Assembly: GCF_009846865.1 (NCBI RefSeq) | Contig: NZ_WUWN01000001.1 | Location: 186,001 to 250,000 of the forward strand | Reading direction: 5' to 3' | Length of the DNA stretch: 64,000 nucleotides | Source of the DNA: Puerhibacterium puerhi | Lineage (GTDB): Bacteria; Actinomycetota; Actinomycetes; Actinomycetales; Cellulomonadaceae | Shown here: piece by piece, positions 52,217 to 60,302 of the stretch | How positions within the stretch are numbered: position 1 is the first letter of the stretch | Layout: each line of letters opens with the position of its first letter | Program-made: the position numbers and the translations under genes | The notes under the pieces: model-generated | Databases searched by the model: none | What the model saw: only the letters and a program-made list of their open reading frames with translations | What the model was told of the DNA's origin: nothing

Positions 52217-53080
52217 TCAGGCGCCGGCGACGGTCGTCGCGGCGGTGGCGGCACGCCGGGAGGGGTGCCAGCCGATGAGCAGGCGCTCGGCGATCTCGAT
52301 GATCAGGAACAGGACGATGCCCAGCAGCGACATGACCACGAGCGCCGCGAACAGCATGGCGGTGTCGATGTTGCCGTTGGCCTGGAGGATCACGTACCCG
52401 AGGCCCTCGTTGCCGCCGACGAACTCGCCCACGACGGCGCCCGTCACGGCGAGCGTCGCCGCGACCTTGAGCCCGGACAGCAGCTGCGGCAGCGAGGCCG
52501 GGAACATCACCTTGGCGAAGGTCTTGAGCCGGCTCGCGCCCATCGTCGAGGTCAGCTCGATCACCTCAGGGTCGACCGAGCGCAGACCGGCCAGCCCGGA
52601 GATGACCACCGGGAAGAACGCCATGAGCACGGCCACGGTGATCTTCGGCGCGACGCCGAACCCGAGCCACACCACGAACAGCGGCGCGATCGCGATCTTG
52701 GGGACCACCTGGGCCACCAGGATGATCGGGTAGACCGTGCGCTCGGTGGTCGGCGAGTAGGCCATGAGCACGGCGACGAGCTCGCCGATCACGACCGCCA
52801 GCGCGAAGCCGATCACCGTCTCGTACGTCGTCACCCAGGTGTGCTGCCCCAGGTAGGCGGCGTTCTCGGCCGCCGCCGCCCAGGTGTCCGCGGGCGAGGG
52901 CAGCACGTACGGGGCCAGCCAGCCCTGGGCGGTCACCACCCACCAGACCACCAGCACCGCGACCACCAGGGTCAGCGGCCGCCACGCCGCCGCCCACCAC
53001 CGCGCCGGCGCGGGCGATCGCCGCACCGCCGTCCTGCTCTGCCGGGCTACCGTAGCCCGGTCCGACACCACTGCGGTCAT
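52217..53080 (-). CDS. ABC importer permease (BPD_transp_1)
   Basis: This 287-residue inner-membrane protein has about six helices. The segment TTYETVIGFALAVVIGELVA (near 85) and the EAA loop LTSTMGASRLKTFAKVMFPASLPQLL (about residues 175-200, with G-A-S and the P) identify a SsuC/TauC/ThiX-type permease that docks the ATPase. It is the first gene of the leftward operon permease-binding protein-ATPase. A LacI operator GGAATGCGCTTTCC lies 35 bases upstream of its ATG. With it the importer is probably under control of the adjacent LacI repressor. Confidence 0.93.
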   Translation of the reverse strand: MTAVVSDRATVARQSRTAVRRSPAPARWWAAAWRPLTLVVAVLVVWWVVTAQGWLAPYVLPSPADTWAAAAENAAYLGQHTWVTTYETVIGFALAVVIGELVAVLMAYSPTTERTVYPIILVAQVVPKIAIAPLFVVWLGFGVAPKITVAVLMAFFPVVISGLAGLRSVDPEVIELTSTMGASRLKTFAKVMFPASLPQLLSGLKVAATLAVTGAVVGEFVGGNEGLGYVILQANGNIDTAMLFAALVVMSLLGIVLFLIIEIAERLLIGWHPSRRAATAATTVAGA

Positions 53081-53114
53081 CAGACCCCCTCGTCGCTGAG
53101 GTGACCCACGTCAC

Positions 53115-53128
53115 GGAATGCGCTTTCC
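53115..53128. promoter_or_regulatory. LacI operator GGAATGCGCTTTCC (importer side)
   Basis: A 14-bp palindrome (one mismatched pair) lies 35 bases upstream of the permease start and 67 bases beyond the stop of the LacI gene. It is the exact reverse complement of the site at 54435-54448. Confidence 0.85.
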
Positions 53129-53194
53129 ACGCACCGTAGACGCCGCGGCGGCGAGGGTCAAGCGGACCGGGCGGCGGCCGACGACGGTCGCCGC

Positions 53195-54214
53195 TCAGCC
53201 ACCGGTGGACTCGCGCAGCAGCACCTGGGTGGCCAGGGCGGGGTCAGCCTCGCCCGCCTCGTCGGCCTCGCCGAGCGCCACGAGCACCGCACGGCGGCCG
53301 ATCTCCTCGAGCGGCACGCGCACGGTGGTCAGCGCCGGCACGTGGTCGCGCAGCGTCGGGATGTCGTCGAACCCGGCCACCAGCACGTCGCGCGGCACCG
53401 CCAGCCCGGCGTCCCGCAGGCCGGCGATGAGGCCGATCGCCATCACGTCGGTGACGGCGAAGACGCACGGCCGCCCGGCCCCGTCCCGCGCCAGCCGGGT
53501 CACCTCGGCCGCCGCGCCGTACCCGCCGTCCCGGGAGAACTGGCCGGCGACGACCGCCGGCTCGACGTGGCCGCCGCCGGCCTCGGCGGCCGCGGTGAAC
53601 GCGTCGGCGCGCTCCCGGGCCGTGACGACCCGGTCCGGCCCGGTCACCACCACGAAGCGCCGGTGCCCCTGGCCCAGCAGCGCCTCGGCGAGGGCCCGGG
53701 AGCCGGGGGCGTTCGGCGGCCGGACCACGGCGGCCTCGCCGAGCGGCTGGCCCACGACGACGGCGCGGCCGCCGGCGGCGGCGTAGCGGCCCAGCGCCTC
53801 GGCCAGGGCGGCGTCGTCGTCCCCGGTCCAGCGTGTGCCGACGACGACGATCGCGTCCGCCCGGTGCGCGGCGAACGCGTCCACCGCCTCGCGCTCGGCC
53901 GCCGGGTCGCGGTCGGTGCTGGCCAGCAGCAGCTGCAGGCCGTGCGGTCGGGCCTGCGCCTGCGCGCCCGCGGCGATCGAGGAGAAGTACGGGTCGGAGA
54001 TGTCCTGCACGACCAGGCCGAGGAGCCCGGTGCGGGCCTTCGCGAGCGCCTGCGCCTGGGCGTTGACGACGTAGCCGAGCTCGGCGGCCGCCGCGCGGAC
54101 CCTCTCCACCAGGGCGGGCGCCGGCGTGCGGCTGGAGCCGTTGAGCACGCGCGAGGCGGTCGCCAGCGACACGCCGGCGCGCGCCGCGACGTCCTGCAAC
54201 CGGGGTCTGCCCAC
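53195..54214 (-). CDS. LacI-family repressor of the flanking importer and catabolic operon
   Basis: This 339-residue regulator starts at GTG 54214. The LacI headpiece is RLQDVAARAGVSLATASRVL (residues 5-24), with hinge VVNAQAQALAKART. The sugar-binding-like core has LLGLVVQDISDPYFSSIAAG (about 63-82), IVVVGTRWTGDDD, and VLVAGFDDIPTLRDHVPALT near 275-294. It lies between the divergent ABC importer and the Gfo/Idh-DUF993-isomerase operon. Each of these has one copy of the same 14-bp operator. The effector is probably the imported compound or an intermediate of its breakdown. Confidence 0.93.
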   Translation of the reverse strand: MGRPRLQDVAARAGVSLATASRVLNGSSRTPAPALVERVRAAAAELGYVVNAQAQALAKARTGLLGLVVQDISDPYFSSIAAGAQAQARPHGLQLLLASTDRDPAAEREAVDAFAAHRADAIVVVGTRWTGDDDAALAEALGRYAAAGGRAVVVGQPLGEAAVVRPPNAPGSRALAEALLGQGHRRFVVVTGPDRVVTARERADAFTAAAEAGGGHVEPAVVAGQFSRDGGYGAAAEVTRLARDGAGRPCVFAVTDVMAIGLIAGLRDAGLAVPRDVLVAGFDDIPTLRDHVPALTTVRVPLEEIGRRAVLVALGEADEAGEADPALATQVLLRESTGG

Positions 54215-54332
54215 GCTCCCACCTCCGGTGACGCACCCTAGACCTCGGGCCCGCGGGGCGGCAGCAGGCGGCGCTCGCGGGATCGCGACGGCACCGCTAC
54301 AGGGCCGCGACGGGATCGCGACGGAGCCGCGA

Positions 54333-54362
54333 CGGTGTCGCGGCGGAGCCGCCGCGACACCG
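54333..54362. repeat. 14-bp hairpin in a divergent promoter region
   Basis: CGGTGTCGCGGCGG pairs perfectly with CCGCCGCGACACCG across an AG loop. GGGATCGCGACGG-type direct repeats lie just before it (54278-54330). It is upstream of both flanking genes, so it is not an ordinary terminator; it may be a structural or regulatory element. Confidence 0.55.
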
Positions 54363-54434
54363 CCGCGGCAGCCCGGCGCGCCCGCCGTGGGCGCCGGGTG
54401 CCTTGACGTCGCGACGCTCGCCGCCTACGGTGCC

Positions 54435-54448
54435 GGAAAGCGCATTCC
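54435..54448. promoter_or_regulatory. LacI operator GGAAAGCGCATTCC (catabolic side)
   Basis: This is identical to the 53115-53128 operator read on the other strand, 35 bases upstream of the Gfo/Idh ATG. The distance to the start codon is almost the same as on the importer side. Confidence 0.85.
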
Positions 54449-54482
54449 CGCGCACCCCTTGCCCCCGGACGAAGGAGTCCCG

Positions 54483-55646
54483 ATGGCCACCCGCACCCTG
54501 CGGATCGCGATGAACGGCGTCACCGGACGCATGGGCTACCGCCAGCACCTGCTGCGCTCGATCCTGCCCATCCGGGAGCAGGGCGGCGTCCTGCTCCCCG
54601 ACGGCACGCGGGTGCAGGTCGAGCCCGTCCTGGTCGGCCGCAACGAGACCCGCCTGCGCGAGCTCGCCGCCCAGCACGACGTCGCGGAGTGGACCACCGA
54701 CCTCGACGCCGCGATCGCCGACCCGGCCACCGACGTCGTCTTCGACGCCTCGATGACCTCGCTGCGCGCCAAGACCCTCACCAAGGCCATGCAGGCCGGC
54801 AAGCACGTCTACACCGAGAAGCCGACGGCGGAGACGCTCGCCGAGGCGGTCGAGCTCGCGCGGCTGCGCGCGGAGGTCGGCGTCACCGCCGGCGTCGTGC
54901 ACGACAAGCTCTACCTGCCCGGCCTGGTCAAGCTGCGCCGCCTCGTGGACGAGGGCTTCTTCGGGCGCATCCTGTCGCTGCGCGGCGAGTTCGGGTACTG
55001 GGTGTGGGAGGGCGACGTGCAGCCGGCGCAGCGCCCGTCGTGGAACTACCGGGCGCAGGACGGCGGCGGCATGACCACCGACATGTTCTGCCACTGGAAC
55101 TACGTGCTCGAGGGCATCGTCGGCACCGTCCGCACGGTGACCAGCCAGACCGCGACGCACATCCCCACGCGCTGGGACGAGCAGGGCCGCCCGTACGAGG
55201 CCACCGCCGACGACGCCGCGTACGGGATCTTCCAGCTCGAGACGCCGGCCGGCGACCCGGTGGTGGCGCAGATCAACTCCTCGTGGGCGGTGCGGGTGCA
55301 CCGCGACGAGCTCGTGGAGTTCCAGGTGGACGGCACGGAGGGCTCCGCCGTGGCCGGGTTGTTCAGGTGCGTCGCGCAACCGCGCTCGGCCACGCCCAAG
55401 CCGGTGTGGAACCCCGACCTGCCCACCACCGAGCGCTTCCGGGACCAGTGGCTCGAGATCCCCGCGAACGCGGACCTCGACAACGGGTTCAAGGCGCAGT
55501 GGGAGGAGTTCCTGCGCGACGTCGTCGCCGGCCGCCCCCACCGCTTCGACCTGCTCTCGGCCGCCCGGGGCGTGCAGCTGGCCGAGCTCGGCCTGCGCTC
55601 GTCGGCCGAGGGCCGCCGCCTCGACGTCCCGGAGATCACGCTGTGA
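54483..55646 (+). CDS. Gfo/Idh/MocA-family oxidoreductase
   Basis: This 387-residue NAD(P)-dependent dehydrogenase has an N-terminal Rossmann domain (LRIAMNGVTGRMGYRQHLLR, residues 6-25, with GVTGRMG in place of the usual GxGxxG) and the family signature with catalytic lysine, KHVYTEKPTAETLAEAVELA near 103-122. The substrate domain includes GVVHDKLYLPGLVKLRRLV near 136 and GGGMTTDMFCHWNYVLEGI near 195-213. Family members oxidise secondary alcohols of sugars, inositols or glycosides. GAAGGAG precedes ATG 54483. It is the first gene of a three-gene operon with GTGA and ATGA overlaps. Confidence 0.9.
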   Translation: MATRTLRIAMNGVTGRMGYRQHLLRSILPIREQGGVLLPDGTRVQVEPVLVGRNETRLRELAAQHDVAEWTTDLDAAIADPATDVVFDASMTSLRAKTLTKAMQAGKHVYTEKPTAETLAEAVELARLRAEVGVTAGVVHDKLYLPGLVKLRRLVDEGFFGRILSLRGEFGYWVWEGDVQPAQRPSWNYRAQDGGGMTTDMFCHWNYVLEGIVGTVRTVTSQTATHIPTRWDEQGRPYEATADDAAYGIFQLETPAGDPVVAQINSSWAVRVHRDELVEFQVDGTEGSAVAGLFRCVAQPRSATPKPVWNPDLPTTERFRDQWLEIPANADLDNGFKAQWEEFLRDVVAGRPHRFDLLSAARGVQLAELGLRSSAEGRRLDVPEITL

Positions 55647-56932
55647 GCGCGCCCGCCACCGCCCCCGGGACCCGCCGGGCCCCCGTGCTCGGGCCCAGCG
55701 GCGTGACCGTGCGCCTGCCCCGGTTCGACGACGGCGGCCGCGTCGCGGGCACCGAGCTGCGCGAGCTCAACGCCCCCGGCCCGTGGACCCGGCCGACGGC
55801 GCCGCTGACCTCCCGCGTCGCGTTCGCCGCGGCGCACGTCGTGCCCCGGGCCGGGGCCGACAACGTGCCGGGCGCGCCCGCCGTCGTCGACTGGGACGCG
55901 ACGCTCGCCTACCGCCACCGGCTGTGGGAGCACGGCCTCGGCGTCGCCGACGCGATGGACACCGCCCAGCGCGGCATGGGCCTGGACTGGACGGCCACGC
56001 AGGAGCTGGTGCGCCGGACCGCGGCCGAGGCGCGCGCCGCGGGCGGCCGCATCGCCTGCGGCGCGGGCACCGACCAGCTCGACCCCGCCGTCGTCGCCGG
56101 GTGGCAGCCCGGCGACCCCGCGGCGCTCGAGGCGGTCGTGGCCGCCTACCGCGAGCAGATGCACCTGGTGCAGGACGCCGGCGCGCAGGTCATCGTCATG
56201 GCCTCCCGCGCCCTGGCGCGGGTCGCCCGCTCCGCCGAGGACTACGCGCGGGTCTACGACGCCGTGCTCGCCGAGGCCGACCGGCCGGTGATCCTGCACT
56301 GGCTCGGCACGATGTTCGACCCCGCGCTGGCCGGCTACTGGGGGTCGGCGGACGTCGACGGCGCGACGGCCACGTTCCTGGACGTGATCCGCGCCCACCA
56401 GGACAAGGTCGACGGCGTGAAGGTGTCCCTGCTCGACGCCGCGCACGAGGTCCGGCTGCGCCGGGCCCTGGCCGCGCTCGACGGCTCCCCGGTGCGGCTG
56501 TACACCGGCGACGACTTCAACTACCCCGAGCTGATCGCCGGCGACGAGCAGGGCCACAGCGACGCGCTGCTGGGCGTGTTCGCCGCGATCTTCCCCGCGG
56601 CGTCGACGGCGCTGCAGGCGTTCGACGCCGGCGCCGCGGGCGACCCGGACGGCGCCGCCCGCGGCCACGCGATCCTGGCGTCCACCGAGGCCCTCGGCCG
56701 CCACCTGTTCGGCGCGCCCACGTACTACTACAAGACGGGCGTGGCGTTCCTGTCCTGGCTCAACGGCTTCCAGCCGGGGTTCCAGATGGTCGGCGGGCTC
56801 CACGCGGGCCGGTCGGTGCCGCACCTGGTCGAGCTGGCCCGGCTGGCCGACGGCTGCGGGCTGCTGCTCGACCCGCCGGTGGCCGCCGCCCGGCTGCGGG
56901 CCCTGCTGGCCACGGCGGGGGTGGACGCATGA
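55643..56932 (+). CDS. DUF993 family protein (DapA-like TIM barrel)
   Basis: This 429-residue protein matches the DUF993 family of uncharacterised proteins with an aldolase/dihydrodipicolinate-synthase-like barrel. Landmarks are HVVPRAGADNVPGAPAVVDWDATLA near 70-93, HGLGVADAMDTAQRGMGLDW near 99, RPVILHWLGTMFDPALAGYW near 214, DGVKVSLLDAAHEVRLR near 255 with a lysine at the place where class I aldolases hold the Schiff base, YTGDDFNYPELIAGDEQGHSD near 285, and PTYYYKTGVAFLSWLNG near 360. The reaction is unknown; a retro-aldol or lyase step after oxidation by the Gfo/Idh enzyme is a guess. Start and stop overlap both neighbours. Confidence 0.85.
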   Translation: MSAPATAPGTRRAPVLGPSGVTVRLPRFDDGGRVAGTELRELNAPGPWTRPTAPLTSRVAFAAAHVVPRAGADNVPGAPAVVDWDATLAYRHRLWEHGLGVADAMDTAQRGMGLDWTATQELVRRTAAEARAAGGRIACGAGTDQLDPAVVAGWQPGDPAALEAVVAAYREQMHLVQDAGAQVIVMASRALARVARSAEDYARVYDAVLAEADRPVILHWLGTMFDPALAGYWGSADVDGATATFLDVIRAHQDKVDGVKVSLLDAAHEVRLRRALAALDGSPVRLYTGDDFNYPELIAGDEQGHSDALLGVFAAIFPAASTALQAFDAGAAGDPDGAARGHAILASTEALGRHLFGAPTYYYKTGVAFLSWLNGFQPGFQMVGGLHAGRSVPHLVELARLADGCGLLLDPPVAAARLRALLATAGVDA

Positions 56933-57864
56933 GCGCCGCGCCCGGCACCGGCTCCGCTCCCGACCTGAGCCGCTGCTCGCTCAACCAGGCCACGGTCAAG
57001 CACGCCACCCTGCCGGAGGCCGTGGCGGCCGCCGCGGCGGCGGGGATGGGAGCGATCGGGCTGTGGCGCGACCGCGTCCAGGAGGTCGGCGCCGAGAAGG
57101 CCGCGCGCATCGTCGCGGAGGCCGGCCTGCGGGTGTCGTCGCTGTGCCGCGGCGGTTTCCTCACCGCCGCCGACGACGCCGCGGTCGCCGCCGCGCTGGA
57201 CGACAACCGGCGCGCGATCGAGGAGGCCGCCACCGTCGGCACGCGCGAGCTGGTGATCGTCGTCGGCGGCCTGCCCGCCATCAGCGGGTTCGGCCAGGGG
57301 CCGCGGCCCGACGCCGTCCCGGGCGACCGGGACGTCGTCGCCGCGCGCGCCCGTGTGGCGGACCGGCTCGCCGACCTCGCGCCCGTGGCCGCCGAGCACG
57401 GCGTCCGGCTCGTCCTGGAGCCGATGCACCCGCTGTTCGCGGCGGACCGCGGCGTGCTGTCCACGCTGGACCAGGCGCTCGACCTGGCCCAGCCGTTCCC
57501 GGCCGACGTCGTGGGCGTCGTCGTGGACACCTACCACGTGTGGTGGGACCCCGAGCTGCGCGAGGCGATCGCCCGGGCGGGCCAGGAGGGCCGGATCGCC
57601 GGCTACCAGGTGTGCGACTGGGTGCTGCCGCTCGCTGCCGACCCGCTGCACTCCCGCGGGCACGTGGGCGACGGCTACGTGGACTTCCCGACGATCACCC
57701 GGTGGGTCGCCGAGAGCGGCTACGCGGGTGACGTGGAGACGGAGATCTTCCACGAGGGCGTCTGGGCCGCCGACCCGGCCGGCACGGCACGGACCGTGGC
57801 CGACCGCTACGCGCGGCACGTCCTGCCTGCGCTGACGGCCCGGGCCGCCGCGCCCGGCCGCTGA
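56929..57864 (+). CDS. Sugar phosphate isomerase/epimerase-like TIM-barrel protein
   Basis: This 311-residue xylose-isomerase-like TIM barrel has LSRCSLNQATVKHATLPEAV (about residues 13-32), MGAIGLWRDRVQEVGAEKAA near 41-60, VRLVLEPMHPLFAADRGVLS near 158-177 with the metal glutamate, VGVVVDTYHVWWDPEL near 190 with Asp/His ligands, and VETEIFHEGVWAADP near 265 with the last glutamate. It overlaps the DUF993 gene by ATGA. The trio Gfo/Idh, DUF993 and TIM-barrel isomerase is a fixed-looking catabolic unit whose substrate is not known to me. Confidence 0.9.
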   Translation: MSAAPGTGSAPDLSRCSLNQATVKHATLPEAVAAAAAAGMGAIGLWRDRVQEVGAEKAARIVAEAGLRVSSLCRGGFLTAADDAAVAAALDDNRRAIEEAATVGTRELVIVVGGLPAISGFGQGPRPDAVPGDRDVVAARARVADRLADLAPVAAEHGVRLVLEPMHPLFAADRGVLSTLDQALDLAQPFPADVVGVVVDTYHVWWDPELREAIARAGQEGRIAGYQVCDWVLPLAADPLHSRGHVGDGYVDFPTITRWVAESGYAGDVETEIFHEGVWAADPAGTARTVADRYARHVLPALTARAAAPGR

Positions 57865-57945
57865 GCCGCCGGCGTCGCCGGGCCGCACCCCCGCCCCGGT
57901 CCGGCGACGCGCGCGGCCCGGCGTCGGCGGGTACGCTCGACCACT

Positions 57946-57999
57946 GTGACCGTTCGGCCCACGGGGGCCGGGCACCGCGACGGAAGGGCACGAGCGTGA
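57946..57999 (+). CDS. Possible short upstream ORF coupled to the STAS gene
   Basis: GTG 57946 opens a 17-codon frame (VTVRPTGAGHRDGRARA) whose TGA overlaps the STAS start (GTGA). A TACGCT box lies eight bases ahead. The arrangement copies that of the short ORF before the DUF808 gene. The STAS gene also has its own GGAAGGG ribosome binding site, so the short frame may be fortuitous. Confidence 0.25.
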   Translation: MTVRPTGAGHRDGRARA

Positions 58000-58343
58000 C
58001 GCAGCACGGCGACGTCCAGATCGAGGACGGCGGCGCCCTGTGGGTCATGAGCGGCGAGATCGACGCAGCCGTCCAGGCCCGGGTGGAGGACGTCCTCAGC
58101 GAGGCCGCCGGGGCCGCGCGCGGTCGCCTCGTCATCGACGTGTCGCGCGTGACGTTCATGGACTCGGGCGGCCTGCGGCTGCTCTACCACGCCGCGTCCC
58201 TCACCCCCGAGCCCCCGCTGCTGCGCGGCGTCCCCGAGCACATCCGGGACCTGCTGGAGCTGACCGGGGTCTCCGACCTCTTCGCCTACGGGGACGCGGG
58301 CCGCACCGTGCCGGTGGGCGGGCGAGGGGCTGACGAACGGTGA
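57996..58343 (+). CDS. STAS-domain anti-anti-sigma factor (RsbV-like)
   Basis: This is a 115-residue single STAS domain. The phosphorylation loop VTFMDSGGLRLLYHAA (about residues 50-65) contains the serine normally phosphorylated by an anti-sigma kinase. The dephosphorylated form binds the anti-sigma factor and frees a sigma factor. It overlaps the following ATPase gene by GTGA, so the pair is translationally coupled, and a PP2C phosphatase gene faces it. The length and fold are typical of SpoIIAA/RsbV. No sigma factor gene is in the window. Confidence 0.92.
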   Translation: MTQHGDVQIEDGGALWVMSGEIDAAVQARVEDVLSEAAGAARGRLVIDVSRVTFMDSGGLRLLYHAASLTPEPPLLRGVPEHIRDLLELTGVSDLFAYGDAGRTVPVGGRGADER

Positions 58344-58759
58344 GGCTGGTCGAGCTGGCGCCGCCGGCGACGCTCACCGAGGTGGCGCGCTGGACGATCA
58401 GGTCCGTCGACGACCTGTCGAGCGTCCGCTCGTACCTGCTCACCGCCCTGCGGGACGCGACCGGCGAGGACGACGGTCCCGAGCTCGAGCGCATCGTCCT
58501 GGTCGCCAGCGAGCTCGCCACCAACGCCCTGCGGCACGGCAGCCCGCCGTTCGCCGTCCGGCTGCTGTGCGACGAGGGCACGGCCACCGTCGACGTGGTC
58601 GACCACCGCCCCGACGTGCCCCCGGTCATCGCCACGCACCGCGAGCCCGGCGCCGGCGGGTTCGGGCTCAAGCTGGCGCGCCGCGCGGCCAGCGAGCTCG
58701 GCTGGTTCCGCGACGGGAACGACGAGAAGCACGTCTGGGCACGCTTCGCCACCGCCTGA
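58340..58759 (+). CDS. Anti-sigma regulatory ATPase (RsbW-like HATPase_c)
   Basis: This is a 139-residue GHKL ATPase of the serine-protein-kinase type. The N-box is IVLVASELATNALRHGSPPF (about residues 53-72, with E-x-x-x-N), the G1 box is VDVVDHRPDVPP near 90 and the G2 region is PGAGGFGLKLARRAASELGW near 110. It lacks a separate sigma-binding extension. It would phosphorylate the STAS partner and hold an unseen sigma factor, or act in a different switch. Start GTG 58340 overlaps the STAS stop. Confidence 0.92.
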   Translation: MRLVELAPPATLTEVARWTIRSVDDLSSVRSYLLTALRDATGEDDGPELERIVLVASELATNALRHGSPPFAVRLLCDEGTATVDVVDHRPDVPPVIATHREPGAGGFGLKLARRAASELGWFRDGNDEKHVWARFATA

Positions 58760-58810
58760 CCCGGCCAGGCCTCGCCGCCCCCGCCGGGTCGACCGACACG
58801 CGGGTGCGGC

Positions 58811-60172
58811 TCACACGCCCCGGCGCGCCACCAGCAGCGTCGCGTCGTCCGCCGACTCCTGGTCCCGTGAGCCCCGCACCACGGTGTCGACGTCGGTGCG
58901 CGGGCCGAGGGTGAAGGACCGCTCGAGGCGGCCGAGCCCGACCATGATCGACTCCCCGCGCCGCTCCACAAGGCCGTCGCTGAACAGCACGAGCGCGCCG
59001 CCGTCGGGCACGGTGAGGCGCTCCGGCTCCGGCACCGCGCGCGTCAGGCCCAGCGGCGGGACCCCGGCTCGGGGCCCCCACACCGGGGTGCCGTCGGGAC
59101 CCACGACGAGCAGCGGCGGGTGGCCGAGGGAGACGTGCTCGAGCTCGCCGGTCACCGTGTCGAGCAGCGCGACGGAGACCGTGGCGACCTCGCCGGGCAG
59201 CGTCCAGCGTGCCGTCTCGCACAGCGCGGCCACGGCGTCGCGGGCCGACCCGGTGGTCACCAGGCCGGTGCGCAGGGCGGTGCGCAGCTGACCCATCGTC
59301 GCGGCGGCCTGCAGGCCGTGGCCGGTGACGTCGCCGACGACGAGCGCGAGGCTGCCCGACGGCAGGCGCAGCGCGTCGTACCAGTCGCCGCCGACGAGGC
59401 CGGACCCGGCCGCCTCGTAGCGCGCCTCGATCGTCCAGCCCTCCACGCGCGGCAGGCGGGTGGGCAGCAGGCTGCGCTGCAGCTCTCCGGTGGCCCGCAC
59501 CTCCTTGCGCCCGCGCAGGTAGAGCGCCTCGACGAGGTGCCCGCGCAGGGCGGCGGCGCTGTCGACCTGGTCGGAGGTCCACGGGGCCGTCGTGCCGTCC
59601 GGGTTCGGCGAGCGCAGCCACAGCAGCACCTGCCGCTCGGGCAGGGCGATGCCCATGACGCTGCGGACGCCGGGGGCCTTGGCGGCCACGCCGGGCGCGT
59701 CGACGGGCAGGTCGTCGGTGTGCACGACCTCGTCGCCGGCGTCGGCGACGAAGTCCATGAGGGCGAGCCGCGCCTCCTCGTCGTCGGGCACCTCGCCCAC
59801 GAACGTGACCCGGTCCTCGGCGCGCACGATGGCGCCGTCGGCGCTCACCAGGCGCCGGGTCCAGCCCGAGCGGGTGATGGCGATGCCCAGCGGCACCGTC
59901 TCGTCGCGCGAGTCGGCGGCCAGGTGCGCCAGCACGCGCTCCTGCCGCCGGCTCCCCGCCTGCCGCTCGGCCACGCTCTCCGCCGCCCGCTGCACCGCGC
60001 GCGTCTGGTCGACCAGGGCGTCCAGCAGCGTGCGGACGTGCCGCACCGCCGTCGGTCGCAGCTCCTCCGGCTGGGCGCGGTCGAACGCCTCGAGCGCACG
60101 CCGAGCGAGGTCGCGCGCCGTCTCGACGGAGAACGGCGCGTGCCCGGGCTCGGGCGTGGCAGACAGTGTCAC
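58811..60172 (-). CDS. PP2C/SpoIIE-type serine phosphatase with N-terminal sensor (RsbU-like)
   Basis: This 453-residue protein starts at GTG 60172 (GGAGGAGGG upstream). Residues about 40-215 hold a coiled segment and a GAF-like sensor (RVTFVGEVPDDEEARLALMD, GVRSVMGIALPERQVLLWLR). The C-terminal SpoIIE/PP2C domain (about 245-450) has GSGLVGGDWYDALRLPSGSL near 255 with a metal Asp, VVGDVTGHGLQAAATMGQLR near 277 with a second, and ALVLFSDGLVERRG near 392 with a third. It would dephosphorylate the STAS protein on sensing a signal. It is convergent with the STAS-ATPase pair. Confidence 0.92.
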   Translation of the reverse strand: MTLSATPEPGHAPFSVETARDLARRALEAFDRAQPEELRPTAVRHVRTLLDALVDQTRAVQRAAESVAERQAGSRRQERVLAHLAADSRDETVPLGIAITRSGWTRRLVSADGAIVRAEDRVTFVGEVPDDEEARLALMDFVADAGDEVVHTDDLPVDAPGVAAKAPGVRSVMGIALPERQVLLWLRSPNPDGTTAPWTSDQVDSAAALRGHLVEALYLRGRKEVRATGELQRSLLPTRLPRVEGWTIEARYEAAGSGLVGGDWYDALRLPSGSLALVVGDVTGHGLQAAATMGQLRTALRTGLVTTGSARDAVAALCETARWTLPGEVATVSVALLDTVTGELEHVSLGHPPLLVVGPDGTPVWGPRAGVPPLGLTRAVPEPERLTVPDGGALVLFSDGLVERRGESIMVGLGRLERSFTLGPRTDVDTVVRGSRDQESADDATLLVARRGV

Positions 60173-60302
60173 TGGCCCTCCTCCGGGCTGTTGCTGCCCA
60201 AGGCTATCGCGCAGCAGGTCAGGGGATCGCACGCCCCGTGAGCGGCTATGACGCGATCCGGACGTGGTGATCATCACACACCGCTGCGCGCGCGAGCAGC
60301 CC

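Noticed and set aside
55643-56932. Dihydrodipicolinate synthase (dapA)
   Set aside because: The protein is about 130 residues longer, lacks the normal DapA motifs and sits in a catabolic operon; it matches DUF993 instead.
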